From: Sipunculus nudus
Taxonomy: Eukaryota > Annelida > Sipuncula > Golfingiida > Sipunculidae
Assembly: GCA_026874595.1 (NCBI GenBank)
Contig: CM049316.1
Coordinates: 2,420,001 to 2,484,000 of the forward strand
Length of the DNA: 64,000 nucleotides
Reading direction: 5' to 3'
In this document: positions 46,601 to 54,023 of the stretch, piece after piece
Numbering within the stretch: position 1 is the stretch's first letter
Layout: each line of letters opens with the position of its first letter
Made by a program: the position numbers and the translations under genes
Notes under the pieces: model-generated
Seen by the model: the letters and a program-made list of their open reading frames with translations, nothing else
The model's database searches: none
What the model was told of the DNA's origin: nothing

Positions 46601-48980
46601 CCCGTCAAACGCCTCGCTTTGGAGGAGGCGATTCAATCTATGATCGACAAAAGGGCGATTTTCGAGGTTTCCCCGTCCACCATGGGGTTTTACTCTGGCC
46701 TATTTCTTGTTCCCAAGCCGCACAGGCGGTGGCGCCCCATCGTCGACCTAAAGCGCCTCAATCCGTTCATCAACCCGCTGCCGTTTCGGATGTTCAATAT
46801 TCATGCTGTTCTCCGCATCGTCCGTCGGATGGATTGGGCCTTCAAAATAGACCTTACAGATGCCTATTTTCACGTTCCGATCCATCCATCGTCTCAACCG
46901 TTTTTTTGGTTCGCATATCAGAACCGCGTTTTCAATTCCGGGCCCTTCCGTTCGGGATCATTGTGGCCCCCTGGATTTTTACCATGCTCGTTCACACGGT
47001 TAAGCATTACCTCCGTTCACAGGGCATTTCTGTGCTCCCTTATCTGGACGATTGGCTTGTCCATGCAGCCGATCGCTCCCTCTTACTGTCTCATCGCTAC
47101 ATGGTTCTCGATTTACTTCAGACCCTTGGCTTTATTGTCAATGCGGAGAAATCCCTTCTCACTCCCACCCAGTCCCTGCAGTTTCTGGGTGTCGCGCTCG
47201 ATTTTGCGTCCAGCACTGCGTCTCTCCCGCGTGATTTTGCTCTCAAACTCCGCAGGCTGATTCGTTCCTTACTCCTACGGTCCTCCCATTTCAGCTCACG
47301 TGGCAGTCCCTTCGTCCCTGGCTGGACTTCCCTTTCTCATGCCGGGAGTTCCTTTTTCTCAGGAAATCGATTTCACCGTGTATACTGATGCGTCTCTCCT
47401 CGATTGGGGGGCCCATATGGCCGATCTTCGCGCCTTGGGGTTATGGTCCCCGTCGGAACGTCTACTGCATATCAATGTCCTGGAACTGCGTGCTGTCCAT
47501 CGCACGATCTCCCGATGGTCCTCCCGCTTGCTCGGCCGTCACATTCTCGTCCGGACCGACAACACCACGGTCGTGGCATATATCAACAGGCAGGGCGGTA
47601 CTCGGTCTCCCTCACTGATGCAGGAGACCTACCTCTTGTTCGATCTGTGCATTCACTCGTCTGTTTGTCTGCCGTGGGATAATGTCACTCATATTTCGGC
47701 AGTGGTTTGACATATCTGCCTAAAACTTTGCAGGTTTATACATCTTGGATAGCTTTCTCGATTTTGTGGCAGGTGGCGCCACCTACTTACACATGTCGGC
47801 TGCAGACATCCATGCTAACATGCAACACTTCACTTTATTTCCCCTTGCTATTTAATCCATGCCTCACTTCACCCATTCCACTCTGATTTTGGCAGATACA
47901 TGTAGTCGCTAGTCGACTACCCGTATTCTAGTTTTTATAGGCATCTATTCTGAAAATCAGGGTAAACCATGAAACAGTGTTTTACTTGTTAGTCATTGTT
48001 TTGAAATATGTTGAAATAATTATCCTCAAATTTTAAACATTCCTCAGGAACACCTTTATGTAAACTCAGGGAATTTAATTTTTTTTTCAAATACTTGGAA
48101 AATTTTTTTTGTTTTCATAGTTGTCATTACAGTTTTAGCAGTTAACTTACTGTTAACTGTTGTTTATTTTGCAGAAAAAGTGAAGGGCTCAGTGGAAGAA
48201 CACTCAGGAAAATTCCCTTCATAGCTCATGCGGCATTTGTACAGGTAAATGTTTACATCACCTGATGTCTCAGTCATGCTCTCTTAACATAATCTTAATA
48301 ATGAAACCGATAAATTACATCTCTCCCATAAATCCTGTGAGAAATCTTAGGGTAAATAATAACTTAAACTGTGACAAAGTTTTATATATGTCATGTGCAA
48401 AACTATACATGAATAATTCTGCCTAATACATTCCTGATTAATTATATGTATACATGAATATAAAGACTATGAACCATAATCATTATAGTTTTTTTACCTT
48501 TCTTGGCCTATAAAATTTTAGGATATAGTAAAAGTACATCTCAGGAATATTATACAGCAACTATGGAGGCAAATGTTGATTAATTAAAATGTGATTTCTT
48601 CAAAGGTTTTGCATAATTGATTTCAGTACACTGTATTCTCCCACAAGAGTTAATGAGCTATAATTTGACTTTCCCATTTTAAATATAGTGCTCTGCATTT
48701 TATCACACTTTCAGCATTATTTTAAGTCACAAAATACAATTCTAATAGTATTATTTAATAATTAATAATTAAAAGTAATAATTAAATTAAATTAATTTAT
48801 ATACTTCCGGTTATAGTTTAGCTTCTATTACTCTGTTTGTTATCAGAAAGACAAAATATTTTTTTGACTTTGTTTCTTGTTTAGGCACCACAGGTTTCAC
48901 TGGACACCTTCCTCACAGCCATGCATCTTGCTATAGAGAAACAGTTCCAGGACCGAGCAGACCTGATCAGGGATACATGA
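9333..48980 (+). CDS. TRIP13: TRIP13 / pachytene checkpoint protein 2 homolog (AAA+ ATPase), complete, 11 coding exons
   Basis: Exons: 9333-9427, 16520-16685, 37635-37814, 38462-38543, 39814-39950, 40474-40560, 41592-41698, 42350-42503, 44243-44355, 48175-48244, 48885-48980. They total 1287 nt and encode 428 aa, close to the roughly 430 usual for the family, with every junction in phase and GT-AG. TRIP13 is a hexameric AAA+ ATPase that, with p31comet, remodels HORMA proteins (MAD2, HORMADs) in the spindle checkpoint and in meiotic chromosome-axis control. The N-terminal domain (about residues 1-150) holds [15 protein letters not shown] and ANHWLLP. Walker A GPPGTGKT is at 175-182, Walker B VLIDE at 245-249, sensor-1 ILTTSN at 291-296, and the sensor-2 region GLSGR at 378-382. 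The key ATPase residues are present, so the protein is probably functional. Intron 2 is about 21 kb and carries nested repeats, including a DIRS element. The start ATG has G at -3 and at +4. Confidence 0.95.
9513..11833. mobile_element. DNA-transposon-like element with long terminal inverted repeats
   Basis: The left end tgtaaaactcggaagcc... and the right end ...cttccgagttttacac are reverse complements. The similarity extends inward about 240 bp (for example ctcggaagccatc and aagaatcatagttat on the left against their complements near 11640-11700). The interior is AT-rich with a TA microsatellite and no transposase frame, so it is non-autonomous. No target-site duplication could be confirmed. 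It lies about 86 bp after the TRIP13 exon 1 donor. Confidence 0.75.
10593..10659. repeat. (TA)n microsatellite
   Basis: This is a pure TA tract of about 66 bases inside the long-TIR element. Confidence 0.95.
11834..13649. other. TRIP13 intron 1 sequence, mostly unrecognised
   Basis: It contains a poly(C) run near 12898-12911. It also contains a ggtgcacag/gtgcaccc-rich stretch at 13190-13600 with partial inverted symmetry, possibly an old repeat. Nothing coding is supported. Confidence 0.4.
13650..15516 (+). repeat. Repeat Y1, complete modular non-autonomous element
   Basis: The 5' end is a hairpin, AGCTCAGCTGACT then AGTCATCTGAGCT. The body has five ~330-bp tandem units marked by gttaacagggcacaaatcg, tctctgttacccatatcc and a GGTGGCGCCACC-like site. 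The 3' end is CAGCTG followed by the palindrome TGACCCATGGGTCA and CTTGTTT. Two larger copies lie at 51241-53906 (-) and 54024-58161 (+). Confidence 0.75.
15517..16519. other. TRIP13 intron 1 remainder; nothing recognised
   Basis: Short frames here (for example 15568-15831) have no recognisable domain and no splice context. The rest is AT-rich intron. Confidence 0.35.
16520..16685 (+). CDS. TRIP13: TRIP13 exon 2
   Basis: The acceptor is tttgcag, ending at 16519, and the donor gtggga begins at 16686. The exon encodes [14 protein letters not shown], then [17 protein letters not shown], the conserved N-terminal-domain block. Repeat W1 begins about 45 bp after the donor. Confidence 0.9.
17689..17857 (+). 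repeat. DIRS element left inverted terminal repeat
   Basis: This is the reverse complement of 23030-23195 with few differences (shared words include tgtattaatgagaatattct and tgaggcggaagtgggcgat in opposite sense). Confidence 0.9.
17975..18619 (+). pseudogene. DIRS Gag-like protein, N-terminal Cys-rich part (broken downstream)
   Basis: An ATG in good context at 17975 opens a 214-codon frame. It begins with a cysteine cluster of spacing C-x2-C-x12-C-x2-C-x6-C-x6-C-x2-C, followed by a Pro/Ala/Ser-rich stretch and a [14 protein letters not shown] segment. The frame stops at 18619, just after a C-run, and similar low-complexity coding continues in other frames to about 19060. The gene therefore appears to be broken by indels and stops. 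The second DIRS copy has the same cysteine spacing at 44706. The function is inferred from position as Gag/nucleic-acid binding. Confidence 0.7.
19258..19735 (+). pseudogene. DIRS Gag-like protein, C-terminal conserved part
   Basis: The frame contains [48 protein letters not shown] and [11 protein letters not shown]. Each is closely matched in the second DIRS copy (45840-46240). It lies just before the reverse-transcriptase frame and is in a different frame from the N-terminal part, consistent with a broken gag. Confidence 0.75.
19868..22150 (+). pseudogene. DIRS reverse transcriptase/RNase H plus start of tyrosine recombinase
   Basis: This is a 760-codon open frame; numbering is from its left end, and the true start may differ. 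RT signatures include [30 protein letters not shown] and [11 protein letters not shown] (Y182-D185). The RNase H D-E-D-D set is visible in [28 protein letters not shown] and LADALSRD. From about residue 600 a recombinase N-terminal domain begins. Two oddities are visible. The usual first catalytic Asp of RT motif A is Asn118 (AAT at 20219), where the second copy has Asp. The frame ends at TGA (22148-22150), right after the arginine expected to be the first recombinase catalytic residue (LATAGR-stop-AEFHAL). Enzyme activity is therefore doubtful. Confidence 0.88.
22151..22814 (+). pseudogene. DIRS tyrosine recombinase, C-terminal catalytic half (frameshifted)
   Basis: After the in-frame stop the recombinase sequence continues, then shifts frame near the G-run at about 22379-22387. 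From 22416 the frame reads [30 protein letters not shown] and [13 protein letters not shown]. This supplies the H-x-x-R motif (HEVR, 22536-22547) and the nucleophilic tyrosine (22644-22646) typical of DIRS-group recombinases. The final half is well preserved but disconnected by one stop and one frameshift. Confidence 0.85.
22879..22988. repeat. DIRS internal complementary region
   Basis: The left half (cattaatacagaaaacgctc...) is the complement of the element's left end. The right half (ccgtgaatggtggttttg...) is the complement of its right end. They meet at aaaacccccc, which mirrors the joined outer ends. In DIRS elements this region is thought to template the completion of a circular intermediate. 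Confidence 0.9.
23030..23195 (-). repeat. DIRS element right inverted terminal repeat
   Basis: This is the complement of the left terminal repeat. Beyond it, to 23232, lies a right-end-only extension (ccattcacggggaggg) that is matched inside the internal complementary region. Confidence 0.9.
24651..26279. other. Intron 2 sequence with a degenerate W fragment (25106 to about 25790)
   Basis: The stretch 25106-25200 resembles the W head (gtcatttgagctatagtcatg, gtccgtccgtcc), and the sequence after it follows W modules with many changes. A G-run lies near 25826-25841 and a C-run near 25895-25905. Nothing coding is supported. Confidence 0.5.
26280..26570 (+). repeat. Dispersed repeat related to 28560-28910
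   Basis: It shares atgtaaatgcag-like and cacctgtggactggggacg words with the region before 28930. The two regions look like two old copies of one element, each followed by the same coding remnant. Confidence 0.5.
26574..26990 (+). pseudogene. Possible non-LTR retrotransposon endonuclease remnant
   Basis: A 138-codon frame contains [21 protein letters not shown] and then [13 protein letters not shown]. The D-L-x-x-T-N and S-D-H pattern recalls the end of the apurinic-like endonuclease domain of LINE elements. Only the last part of such a domain would be present, with no reverse transcriptase after it. A shorter degraded relative (QQLIK...) lies near 29010-29100. The call is tentative. Confidence 0.45.
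26991..28214. other. Intron 2 sequence; nothing recognised
   Basis: It is AT-rich, with one GC-balanced stretch at about 27440-27700 that I could not assign. No exon of TRIP13 is expected here, because exons 2 and 3 join in phase. Confidence 0.35.
28215..28385. repeat. Pyrimidine-rich (CT/CTTT)n tract
   Basis: This is an imperfect CT and CTTT repeat about 150 bases long. The open frames on both strands across it (Ser/Leu-rich and Arg/Glu/Lys-rich) are by-products of the repeat. Confidence 0.9.
28560..29160 (+). repeat. Second copy of the 26280-26800 repeat
   Basis: It shares acctgtggaatggggacgtt, ctgtcaacagcttatcaaaa and tattatttgcaac-type words in the same order as the first copy. It includes a C-run near 28877-28891. 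Confidence 0.55.
29165..31680 (+). repeat. Repeat S with ~175-bp tandem units
   Basis: It starts tgtgagcttatgcgatggtg followed by gtcgtgcgtc modules. Between about 29830 and 30540 there are four to five tandem units of roughly 175 bp sharing cactgggccaaattc, tcagttcagtgacttttgg and tagtcatatgccataacagc. A GGTGGAGCCACC variant of the shared palindrome occurs near 29630. A short 22-23-bp tandem repeat lies at 31305-31395. The ends of this element are uncertain. Confidence 0.65.
31305..31395. repeat. 22-23-bp tandem repeat
   Basis: There are four copies of catgtgatcacctcatggg with period 22-23. Each carries the TGATCA palindrome. Confidence 0.85.
31681..32153. other. Intron 2 sequence with X-like fragments
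   Basis: GGTGTCGCCATC near 31785 and GGTGGTGCCACC near 31910, with surrounding aatttgatatatcagcctga-type words, resemble the modular units of families X and Y. The boundaries are unclear. Confidence 0.45.
32154..32685 (+). repeat. Repeat V2
   Basis: This is a near full-length second copy of 874-1394. It ends with gatcagctgagtgccatgac, the palindrome and CCTTGT. Confidence 0.7.
32686..33019. other. AT-rich intron 2 sequence; nothing recognised
   Basis: It contains TATATA-rich sequence only. Confidence 0.35.
33020..34203 (+). repeat. Repeat Z2, complete, ~181-bp tandem units
   Basis: It starts ATGCCCCCGCC and carries the inverted match GGCGGGGGCAT near the other end. Between them are about six units of ~181 bp (tgcctgcagatattggcctg at about 33126, 33307, 33487, 33668 and 33850). 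It finishes with hairpin GTGTCG-ttc-CGACAC and CTAGTTT. It has no coding content. Confidence 0.72.
34597..37551 (+). repeat. Repeat W2, complete uninterrupted copy
   Basis: The 5' hairpin region (ttagctcaactgat...gtcatctgagct) and the 3' end (cagctgagcgccgtgaccc, atgggtcccttgt) frame a 2.95-kb body without a gene. It supplies the empty site for the DIRS insertion at aaaccactgatctg (about 35561). Its last base lies 83 bp before TRIP13 exon 3. Confidence 0.75.
37635..37814 (+). CDS. TRIP13: TRIP13 exon 3
   Basis: The acceptor is ttttcag and the donor gtgatt begins at 37815. The exon is phase 0 on both sides and is 60 codons long. It encodes [16 protein letters not shown] and [18 protein letters not shown], a signature stretch of the family just before the ATPase core. 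The end of repeat W2 lies about 80 bp upstream. Confidence 0.92.
37815..38461. other. TRIP13 intron 3; nothing recognised
   Basis: This is ordinary AT-rich intron with no repeat or gene I can support. Confidence 0.35.
38462..38543 (+). CDS. TRIP13: TRIP13 exon 4
   Basis: The acceptor is gttgcag and the donor gtgagt begins at 38544. The exon encodes [16 protein letters not shown] then [11 protein letters not shown], ending one base into the first glycine of Walker A. A small terminal-inverted-repeat element starts about 30 bp downstream. Confidence 0.92.
38571..38866. mobile_element. Small terminal-inverted-repeat element (MITE-like)
   Basis: AAGGAGTTTACAGG at 38576-38589 is matched in reverse complement at 38848-38861, with TATA-rich bases outside both. 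The ~290-bp interior is clearly GC-richer than the intron. No coding potential was recognised. Confidence 0.6.
38867..39813. other. TRIP13 intron 4 remainder; nothing recognised
   Basis: This is AT-rich intron. A slightly GC-richer patch at 39600-39700 could not be assigned. Confidence 0.35.
39814..39950 (+). CDS. TRIP13: TRIP13 exon 5 (Walker A)
   Basis: The acceptor is attgcag and the donor gtaagt begins at 39951. The exon completes [18 protein letters not shown] and encodes [18 protein letters not shown], the ATP-binding P-loop and the following pore-loop region. Confidence 0.96.
39951..40473. other. TRIP13 intron 5; nothing recognised
   Basis: A short imperfect gatata/gatatag repeat occurs near 40427-40455. 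Otherwise this is plain intron. Confidence 0.35.
40474..40560 (+). CDS. TRIP13: TRIP13 exon 6 (Walker B)
   Basis: The acceptor is ctgcag and the donor gtattt begins at 40561. The exon is phase 0 on both sides and encodes [18 protein letters not shown] followed by ALVCVLIDE. The final D-E pair is the Walker B catalytic pair. Confidence 0.95.
40561..41591. other. TRIP13 intron 6; nothing recognised
   Basis: There is no repeat with another copy in the window and no coding sequence that I can support. Confidence 0.35.
41592..41698 (+). CDS. TRIP13: TRIP13 exon 7
   Basis: The acceptor is gtacag and the donor gtaatt begins at 41699. The exon encodes [11 protein letters not shown] then [20 protein letters not shown]. 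The last lysine codon is split with exon 8. Confidence 0.95.
41699..42349. other. TRIP13 intron 7; nothing recognised
   Basis: This is AT-rich intron only. Confidence 0.35.
42350..42503 (+). CDS. TRIP13: TRIP13 exon 8 (sensor 1)
   Basis: The acceptor is ttgtag and the donor gtaagt begins at 42504. The exon encodes [19 protein letters not shown] and then [14 protein letters not shown] and ELMR. The end of this exon and its donor are the source unit of a long 42-bp minisatellite in the following intron. Confidence 0.95.
42478..43870 (+). repeat. 42-bp minisatellite derived from the TRIP13 exon 8 donor
   Basis: About 33 units of 42 bp begin inside exon 8. The exon end (tcctgtctggcagagctcat) plus its donor is the first unit. 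Typical later units read tgtcctgtctggattagctc, then tttaggGTAAGTgcac. Most keep a donor-like GTAAGT. Because 42 is a multiple of three, long repetitive frames appear on both strands (for example [14 protein letters not shown] on the minus strand). Confidence 0.93.
43871..44242. other. TRIP13 intron 8 remainder; nothing recognised
   Basis: This is AT-rich sequence between the minisatellite and exon 9. Confidence 0.35.
44243..44355 (+). CDS. TRIP13: TRIP13 exon 9
   Basis: The acceptor is ctttag and the donor gtatgt begins at 44356. The exon encodes [20 protein letters not shown] and a following LSLRLREAA segment, the less conserved helical lid region. It is phase-consistent with exons 8 and 10. 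Repeat X2 begins about 20 bp after the donor. Confidence 0.9.
44706..45000 (+). pseudogene. DIRS copy 2 Gag-like N-terminal Cys-rich part
   Basis: An ATG in the context gccATGg opens [20 protein letters not shown] and continues with the same seven-cysteine spacing as the first element (C-x2-C-x12-C-x2-C-x6-C-x6-C-x2-C). It is disrupted near a 15-base G-run (44943-44957) and ends at 44993. Confidence 0.72.
45446..46264 (+). pseudogene. DIRS copy 2 Gag-like C-terminal part
   Basis: A 272-codon frame carries [46 protein letters not shown] and [11 protein letters not shown], matching the first element's 19258-19735 region closely. It ends at the TAG near 46262, just before the polymerase frame. 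Confidence 0.78.
46271..47660 (+). pseudogene. DIRS copy 2 reverse transcriptase/RNase H, frameshifted and truncated
   Basis: The first frame (46271 to about 46930) has [19 protein letters not shown] and [15 protein letters not shown], with the expected motif A aspartate. The second frame (to about 47290) has [18 protein letters not shown] and [11 protein letters not shown]. The third (47300-47660) holds RNase H motifs [25 protein letters not shown] and [16 protein letters not shown]. About 150 nt around the RT-RNase H connection seem to be missing. It ends at the X2 junction, before the last RNase H aspartate. Confidence 0.85.
48175..48244 (+). CDS. TRIP13: TRIP13 exon 10 (sensor 2 region)
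   Basis: The acceptor is ttgcag and the donor gtaaat begins at 48245. The exon encodes [18 protein letters not shown] then AAFVQ, the GLSGR sensor-2 block of the AAA+ lid. Confidence 0.95.
48245..48884. other. TRIP13 intron 10; nothing recognised
   Basis: This is AT-rich intron with no second copy in the window. Confidence 0.35.
48885..48980 (+). CDS. TRIP13: TRIP13 exon 11 with stop
   Basis: The acceptor is gtttag. The exon encodes [20 protein letters not shown] and a short charged tail, ending in TGA at 48978-48980. This matches the C terminus of the family. Confidence 0.94.
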   Translation, partial: APQVSLDTFLTAMHLAIEKQFQDRADLIRDT

Positions 48981-51240
48981 CCAAGGCTGACCTGTAGATA
49001 ACTTATATAATGGTAACCTTCATGTCGTTACAAAAACAAACTCTGTAAATACTTCAAATATCCTTGAAAAAAATGTCATGAAATATGCAATGTGAATATA
49101 ACACACCTGAGAAGTCTTGAAATATTAGGAAATGTTCTCAGAGTCATGAAAGTTCATTAACTTTAATTTTCTGACAGTTTCACAGATTTTTATTTATCAT
49201 GAATTCATAAATAAATTATACATGGAAAGAAGATAAAAAAAAAAACTTCCATAGTTAAGAAGAAAAGGCTGCATACATCAAACAGAAATTAACATTTGAT
49301 GTAACTTGTAAGTGCTGCTTGTTTGTGGATAAGTGTACACTATCATAGGCACATCCAATAGAGTACTGCCTGGACATGCAAGCACTGCATTGAATCTTAA
49401 TGAGTGGGTCATTAATTTTAAAAAGGTCATTATAAAGTGAGGAAGTAAAATTAATTGTTCATCGTAAGAAAATATAAAATTATTTCTAAAACTGGTACTT
49501 TATAACTGTCAGTGAGATTGAGTTATATTTACAAATGTATAACATAAATAGATCATGAAACTATTATCTTTTTTGAGATCTTTATATCAGACCTTGCCTA
49601 GACTACAACCTGGAAAATGCCTTTTATCAAGGTCCAGTTGATGGTCGTAATTTTGAGGTTACTCTGTGCACAGAAGTTTGTCTGCTGATGACAGTGTCTT
49701 CTCTTAACATATTGTAACCACTTATAATGTTTTATATCTTGGTATTACAACCTTTACTCTTGATGACAAGGAACCTTATGATATTTTACATCTTTAAACT
49801 GTTAATATGGAATAAAATGTGGTTCCTAACATCCTATTTTTGTCAATTACAATTAAATCTAAATTTATATTTACTTAATTTTATCTTTTGTGGAGTTAAA
49901 AGTAAAATTACTGTAAATAAGAAAAAAAGATTAATGGAAATATCATTGTGTTTTTTTTTTTTTTTACAATATTAATTTGTAGTGCTTAAAAAGGAACTCC
50001 ACAAGAAAAGAAATTGAATCTAAGAAAATCCTTACCTCATCAAGCTAATGCTGTGTTGTTACACCAGCTCAGATGTTAATTGATAAATGAATACTGTCAC
50101 CGTTCAGTTACTGTACAGTCATGTCAAGTGATGTTCAAGAAATTTGTGAAAACAGGATGCAGTTAAAAATGAACATCACTGGTTATCTACCTCTGAAATA
50201 CTTTTATCATTACCTTATTCATATTTTGCTGTAACTTGGAAGGGACATGTGATATTCATCGTTAACACCAAAGTAATGCAATAAATATGAGATATTCAAA
50301 AGTGTATCGTGTTGTAGACTTATTTCATCATAATTACATTTGTGGTTTAAGTGTCCTATATGTCACTAGTTCATATTGACTGGATGTTATATTTTATATA
50401 CAAGGTACATATTAATTTCTGTTTTCTGTTCAAATATTATAACTCTGGTACACAATTTCATATAAAGTCGTTCAATTATTGTGAAAGAGAAGTAGAATAA
50501 CCAAATCTTAGCTTTGTGCCTCATGTCCATTTTTTTAAAATTCTGTCACAGTCTAGGTATTGCAGTGTTTCTGATAGGACTATTGTATAAAGATGGCTTT
50601 CAGTTTGTTGTCAGCCAGATGACTTGGAATGAAAGTTCTGTCACCCCTTACCCACTGGTCATGATACATTTGTTTTTAGAAATTCACCTACTAAACCACT
50701 GCTTAATATAGCATGGTTTGTCACCTGTCACCGCAAGGGTAGTTTGCTCAGGATCGAGAGTGTTCCGACCAATTAGAGCAGGTTATCTCTTTGTTCGTCA
50801 AGCAAAGGAGCTAGAATTTCTAATAGTATAAAGTTCAGTTTAGTTTGTTACTCTCTGGGTTTATCATTTAAACTACTGCCACTGATGTATTCTCACACAG
50901 TATGCTCAATCTCTTGTTACAGGGTTCCCTGCCATTCTGGATTTTGGGGCAAACCTGGAAAAAAAGATTCCCTTTTTTCCAGTCAGGGCAGTGTCAGAAA
51001 ATTTTCAAAGAACCCCTGAAATCAGGGAAAAGTCAGGTGATTTTATCTTTTTTATCTCAAAAGATAAAGGAAGTGCTTATTTCCACTCCCCTGGGCAGTG
51101 GAAATAAGTTATGCTTATTTCCACTCCCGCCTGGGCATTACCACTCGCAATCTTGGATAGAATAGTTGTTAAGTGAATATTTTTAGTAAGAATAGAAATT
51201 CACAGCAGCTCTTTATGATAACACTGATGACTATATAATA
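48981..51240 (+). other. TRIP13 3' untranslated region and downstream intergenic DNA
   Basis: Possible AATAAA signals occur at 49811-49816 and 50280-50285, so the transcript may end near either. At 51076-51126 there are inverted copies of CTTATTTCCACTC that also occur near 59596. No further gene is seen. Confidence 0.45.
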
Positions 51241-53906
51241 ACAAGTGGCCCATGGGCCATGACGCTCAGCTGAATTCATGGAATGTTGACAATGAGCAAA
51301 ATGACTGCCAGAGTGCAAACAAATCATGAATTTTGTGAAAAGTCCTTAGAAATGGGTTTCAGTTGGCTTTTGGACAGATGACAACTTCATTTGAAGTCTC
51401 ATAAATAAAAAAAAAATGCGTAAAAATTTGAAAAAAATACAGGGAGTGCCACCAGTCTGCAGGAACTGATGAAACACTCCATGATCAATATATATCCAAA
51501 ACATCATGGCTATCAAGGCATTAGTTATTCAGATACTGGAGCTTTTGTTTGTATCAAATTTTTAATTATTCTTGGGGGTATTTATGGGCCCTATAGCTCG
51601 GAGAATATGGGTAACAGAAACCTAATTTCAGGTTTCCAAGGAGATTTTTCATTAGTCTCCCTGGATGTCAAGTAAGAAGATTCTAGGAACAGCAGTTACA
51701 GTTTGTGGCATGTTAACAGATGACCACTTCATTTGAAGGTCTCATAAATAGAGAAAAAATGCCTAAAAAATTGAAAGAAATACAGGTGGCGCCACCAGTT
51801 TGCAGGAACTGATGGAACGCTCCATGATCAATGTGCCTGCAAAGAATCATGGAGATCAATGCATTGGTTATTCAGATACTGGAGTTTTGTATCAAATTTT
51901 TAATTATTCTGAGGGGTACTTACTTTGAAGGATATGGGTAACAGAGACCTAATTTCATCTTTTCACAGAGACTTTTCATGAACCTCTCTTGATGTCAAGT
52001 TAGAAGAATCTAGGTCCAGAGGTTACGATTTGTGAGCTGTTAACAGATGACAGCTTCTTTGAAGGTCTCAAAAATAAAGAAAAAATTTCGTAAAAATTGA
52101 AAAAAAAAATACAGATGGCGCCACCAGTTTGCAGGAACTGATGGAACATCCCATGATCAATATTCATGCAAAGAATCAATGCAGTGGTAATTCAGATACT
52201 TGAGCTTTTGTATCAAATTTTGCATTATTCTGGGGGATACTTCAGAGCCCCATAGCTCTGAGGTTTTGGGTAACAGAGACCTAATTTTCAGTTTCCAAGA
52301 AGACTTTTCATTGGCCTCTCTGCATGTCAAGAAAGAAGATTCTAGGTCCAGCCATTATGATTTGTGCCCTGTTATCAAATGACCGCATCTTTTAAGGTAT
52401 CAAAAATAGAGAAAGAAAATTGTAAAATATAGAAAAAATACAGGTGGCACCACCTCCCTGGATATTAAGGAAGAAGATTCCAGGTCCAGTGGTTACGATT
52501 TGTGCCCTATTAACAGATTACAGTTTAATTGAGGTTTGAAAAAAAAAGAGAAAAAATTTGAAAAATACAAGTGGCGCCACCAGTCTGCAGAAACTGATGA
52601 AACACTCCATGATCAATATCCATGCAAAGAATCATGGTGATCAATGCATTAGTTGTTCAGATATTTGAGTTTTTGTATCAAATTTTCATTATTCTGGGGG
52701 GTACTTCAGAGCCCCATAGCTTGAAGAATCTGGGTAACAGAGACCTAATTCCAGGTTTCCAAGTAGACTTTTCATGGGCCTCCCCGCATGTCGAGAAAAA
52801 GATTCTAGGTCCAGTTGTTACGATTTGTGCCCTGTTAACAGATGACTGCATCTTTTAAGGTCTCAAAAATAGTGAAAAAATTTTAAAAAATACAGATGGC
52901 GCCACCAGTCTGCAGAAACTGAGGACACATTTCATGATTAATATGTATGCCATGACCATCAGTGAAGTAGTTAATAAGATATTGAAGTTTTTGTATGAAA
53001 TTTTTGACTATTCTGGGGGGTACTTTGGGGCCCCATAGCTCGAAGGATATTGGTAACAGAGACCTAATTTCTGGTTTCCATGGAGACTTTTCATAGGTCT
53101 CTCAGAATTTCAAGAATGAAGATTCTAGGTCCAGTCTTTACAATTTGTGCCCTGTTAACAGATGTCCACATTTTTAAAGGTCTCAAAAATAGAGAAAACA
53201 ATTCGTAAAAAATCGAAAAAATATAGGTGGCGCCACCAGTCTGCAGAAACTGATGGAACATCTCATGATCAATATGTATGCCAAAAATCATGACCATCAG
53301 TGATGTAGTTAATGAGATATTGAAGTTTTTGTATGAAATTTTTGACTATTCTGGGGGGTACTTTGGGGCCCCATAGCTCGAAGGAAATGGGTAATAGAGA
53401 CCTTATTTCTGGTTTCCATGGAGACTTTTCATAGGTCTCTCAGAATGTCAAGAATGGAGATTCTAGGTCCAGTCTTTATGATTTGTGCCCTGTTAACAGA
53501 TGTCCACATTTTTAAAGGTCTCAAAAATAGAGAAAAAAAATTCGTAAAAAAATCGAAAAATACAGTTGGCGCCACCAGTCTGCAGGAACTGATGGAACAT
53601 CTCATGATTAATATGTATGCCAAAAATCATGACCATCAGTGATGTAGTTAATGAGATATTGAAGTTTTTGTATGAAATTTTTTACTATTCTGGGGGGTAC
53701 TTCGTGGCCCCATCGCTCCAAGGATATGGGTAACAGAGACCTAATTCCAGGTTTCCAAGGAGATTTTTCATGGACCTCTCTGGATGTAAAGTAAGAAGAT
53801 TCCAGGTCCAGTGGTTCTGATTTGTGCCCTGTTAACGGACGGACAGACGGACTACGGACAAAGAGTGATCGCTATAGCTCAGATGACTTTCAGTCAGCTG
53901 AGCTAA
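51241..53906 (-). repeat. Repeat Y, complete copy in minus orientation
   Basis: Read on the minus strand, it starts at the AGCTCAGCTGAC hairpin (53906), runs through about eight ~330-bp units, and ends with cagctgagcgtcatggccc and CTTGT (51241). Most units carry GGTGGCGCCACC or a close variant. Confidence 0.78.
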
Positions 53907-54023
53907 AAAAAATTAATTTTATTAGTCTTACCTTTGTCTTTGAGCTGCATACCTAACAATTAAGTGGCAATAGTCTTATATCATCCAATGTTGCTTTTAT
54001 AGATTTTCCTCAATATCAGTTTT

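Larger units (their letters stand above)
44411..47660 (+). mobile_element. Second DIRS-type retrotransposon, 3'-truncated
   Basis: The left terminus (ttttattacgtaaac...tgtattaatgagaat) is a diverged version of the first element's left end. Gag-like, reverse transcriptase and RNase H sequences follow. The element stops abruptly in RNase H (after LFDLCIHSS) where X2 sequence resumes. The recombinase, internal complementary region and right terminal repeat are absent. Frameshifts near 46930 and a deletion near 47290 break the polymerase frame. It is GC-rich compared with its flanks. Confidence 0.88.
44375..47931 (+). repeat. Repeat X2, split and partly replaced by a DIRS element
   Basis: The X head (ttgtatcccccaaaacaaag...actatg) spans 44375-44410 and the X tail spans about 47661-47931. 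The tail ends with the hairpin gtagtcgctagtcgactac (47902-47920) and CTAGTT. The middle is missing and DIRS copy 2 lies between the two parts. It begins about 20 bp after the TRIP13 exon 9 donor. Confidence 0.75.
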
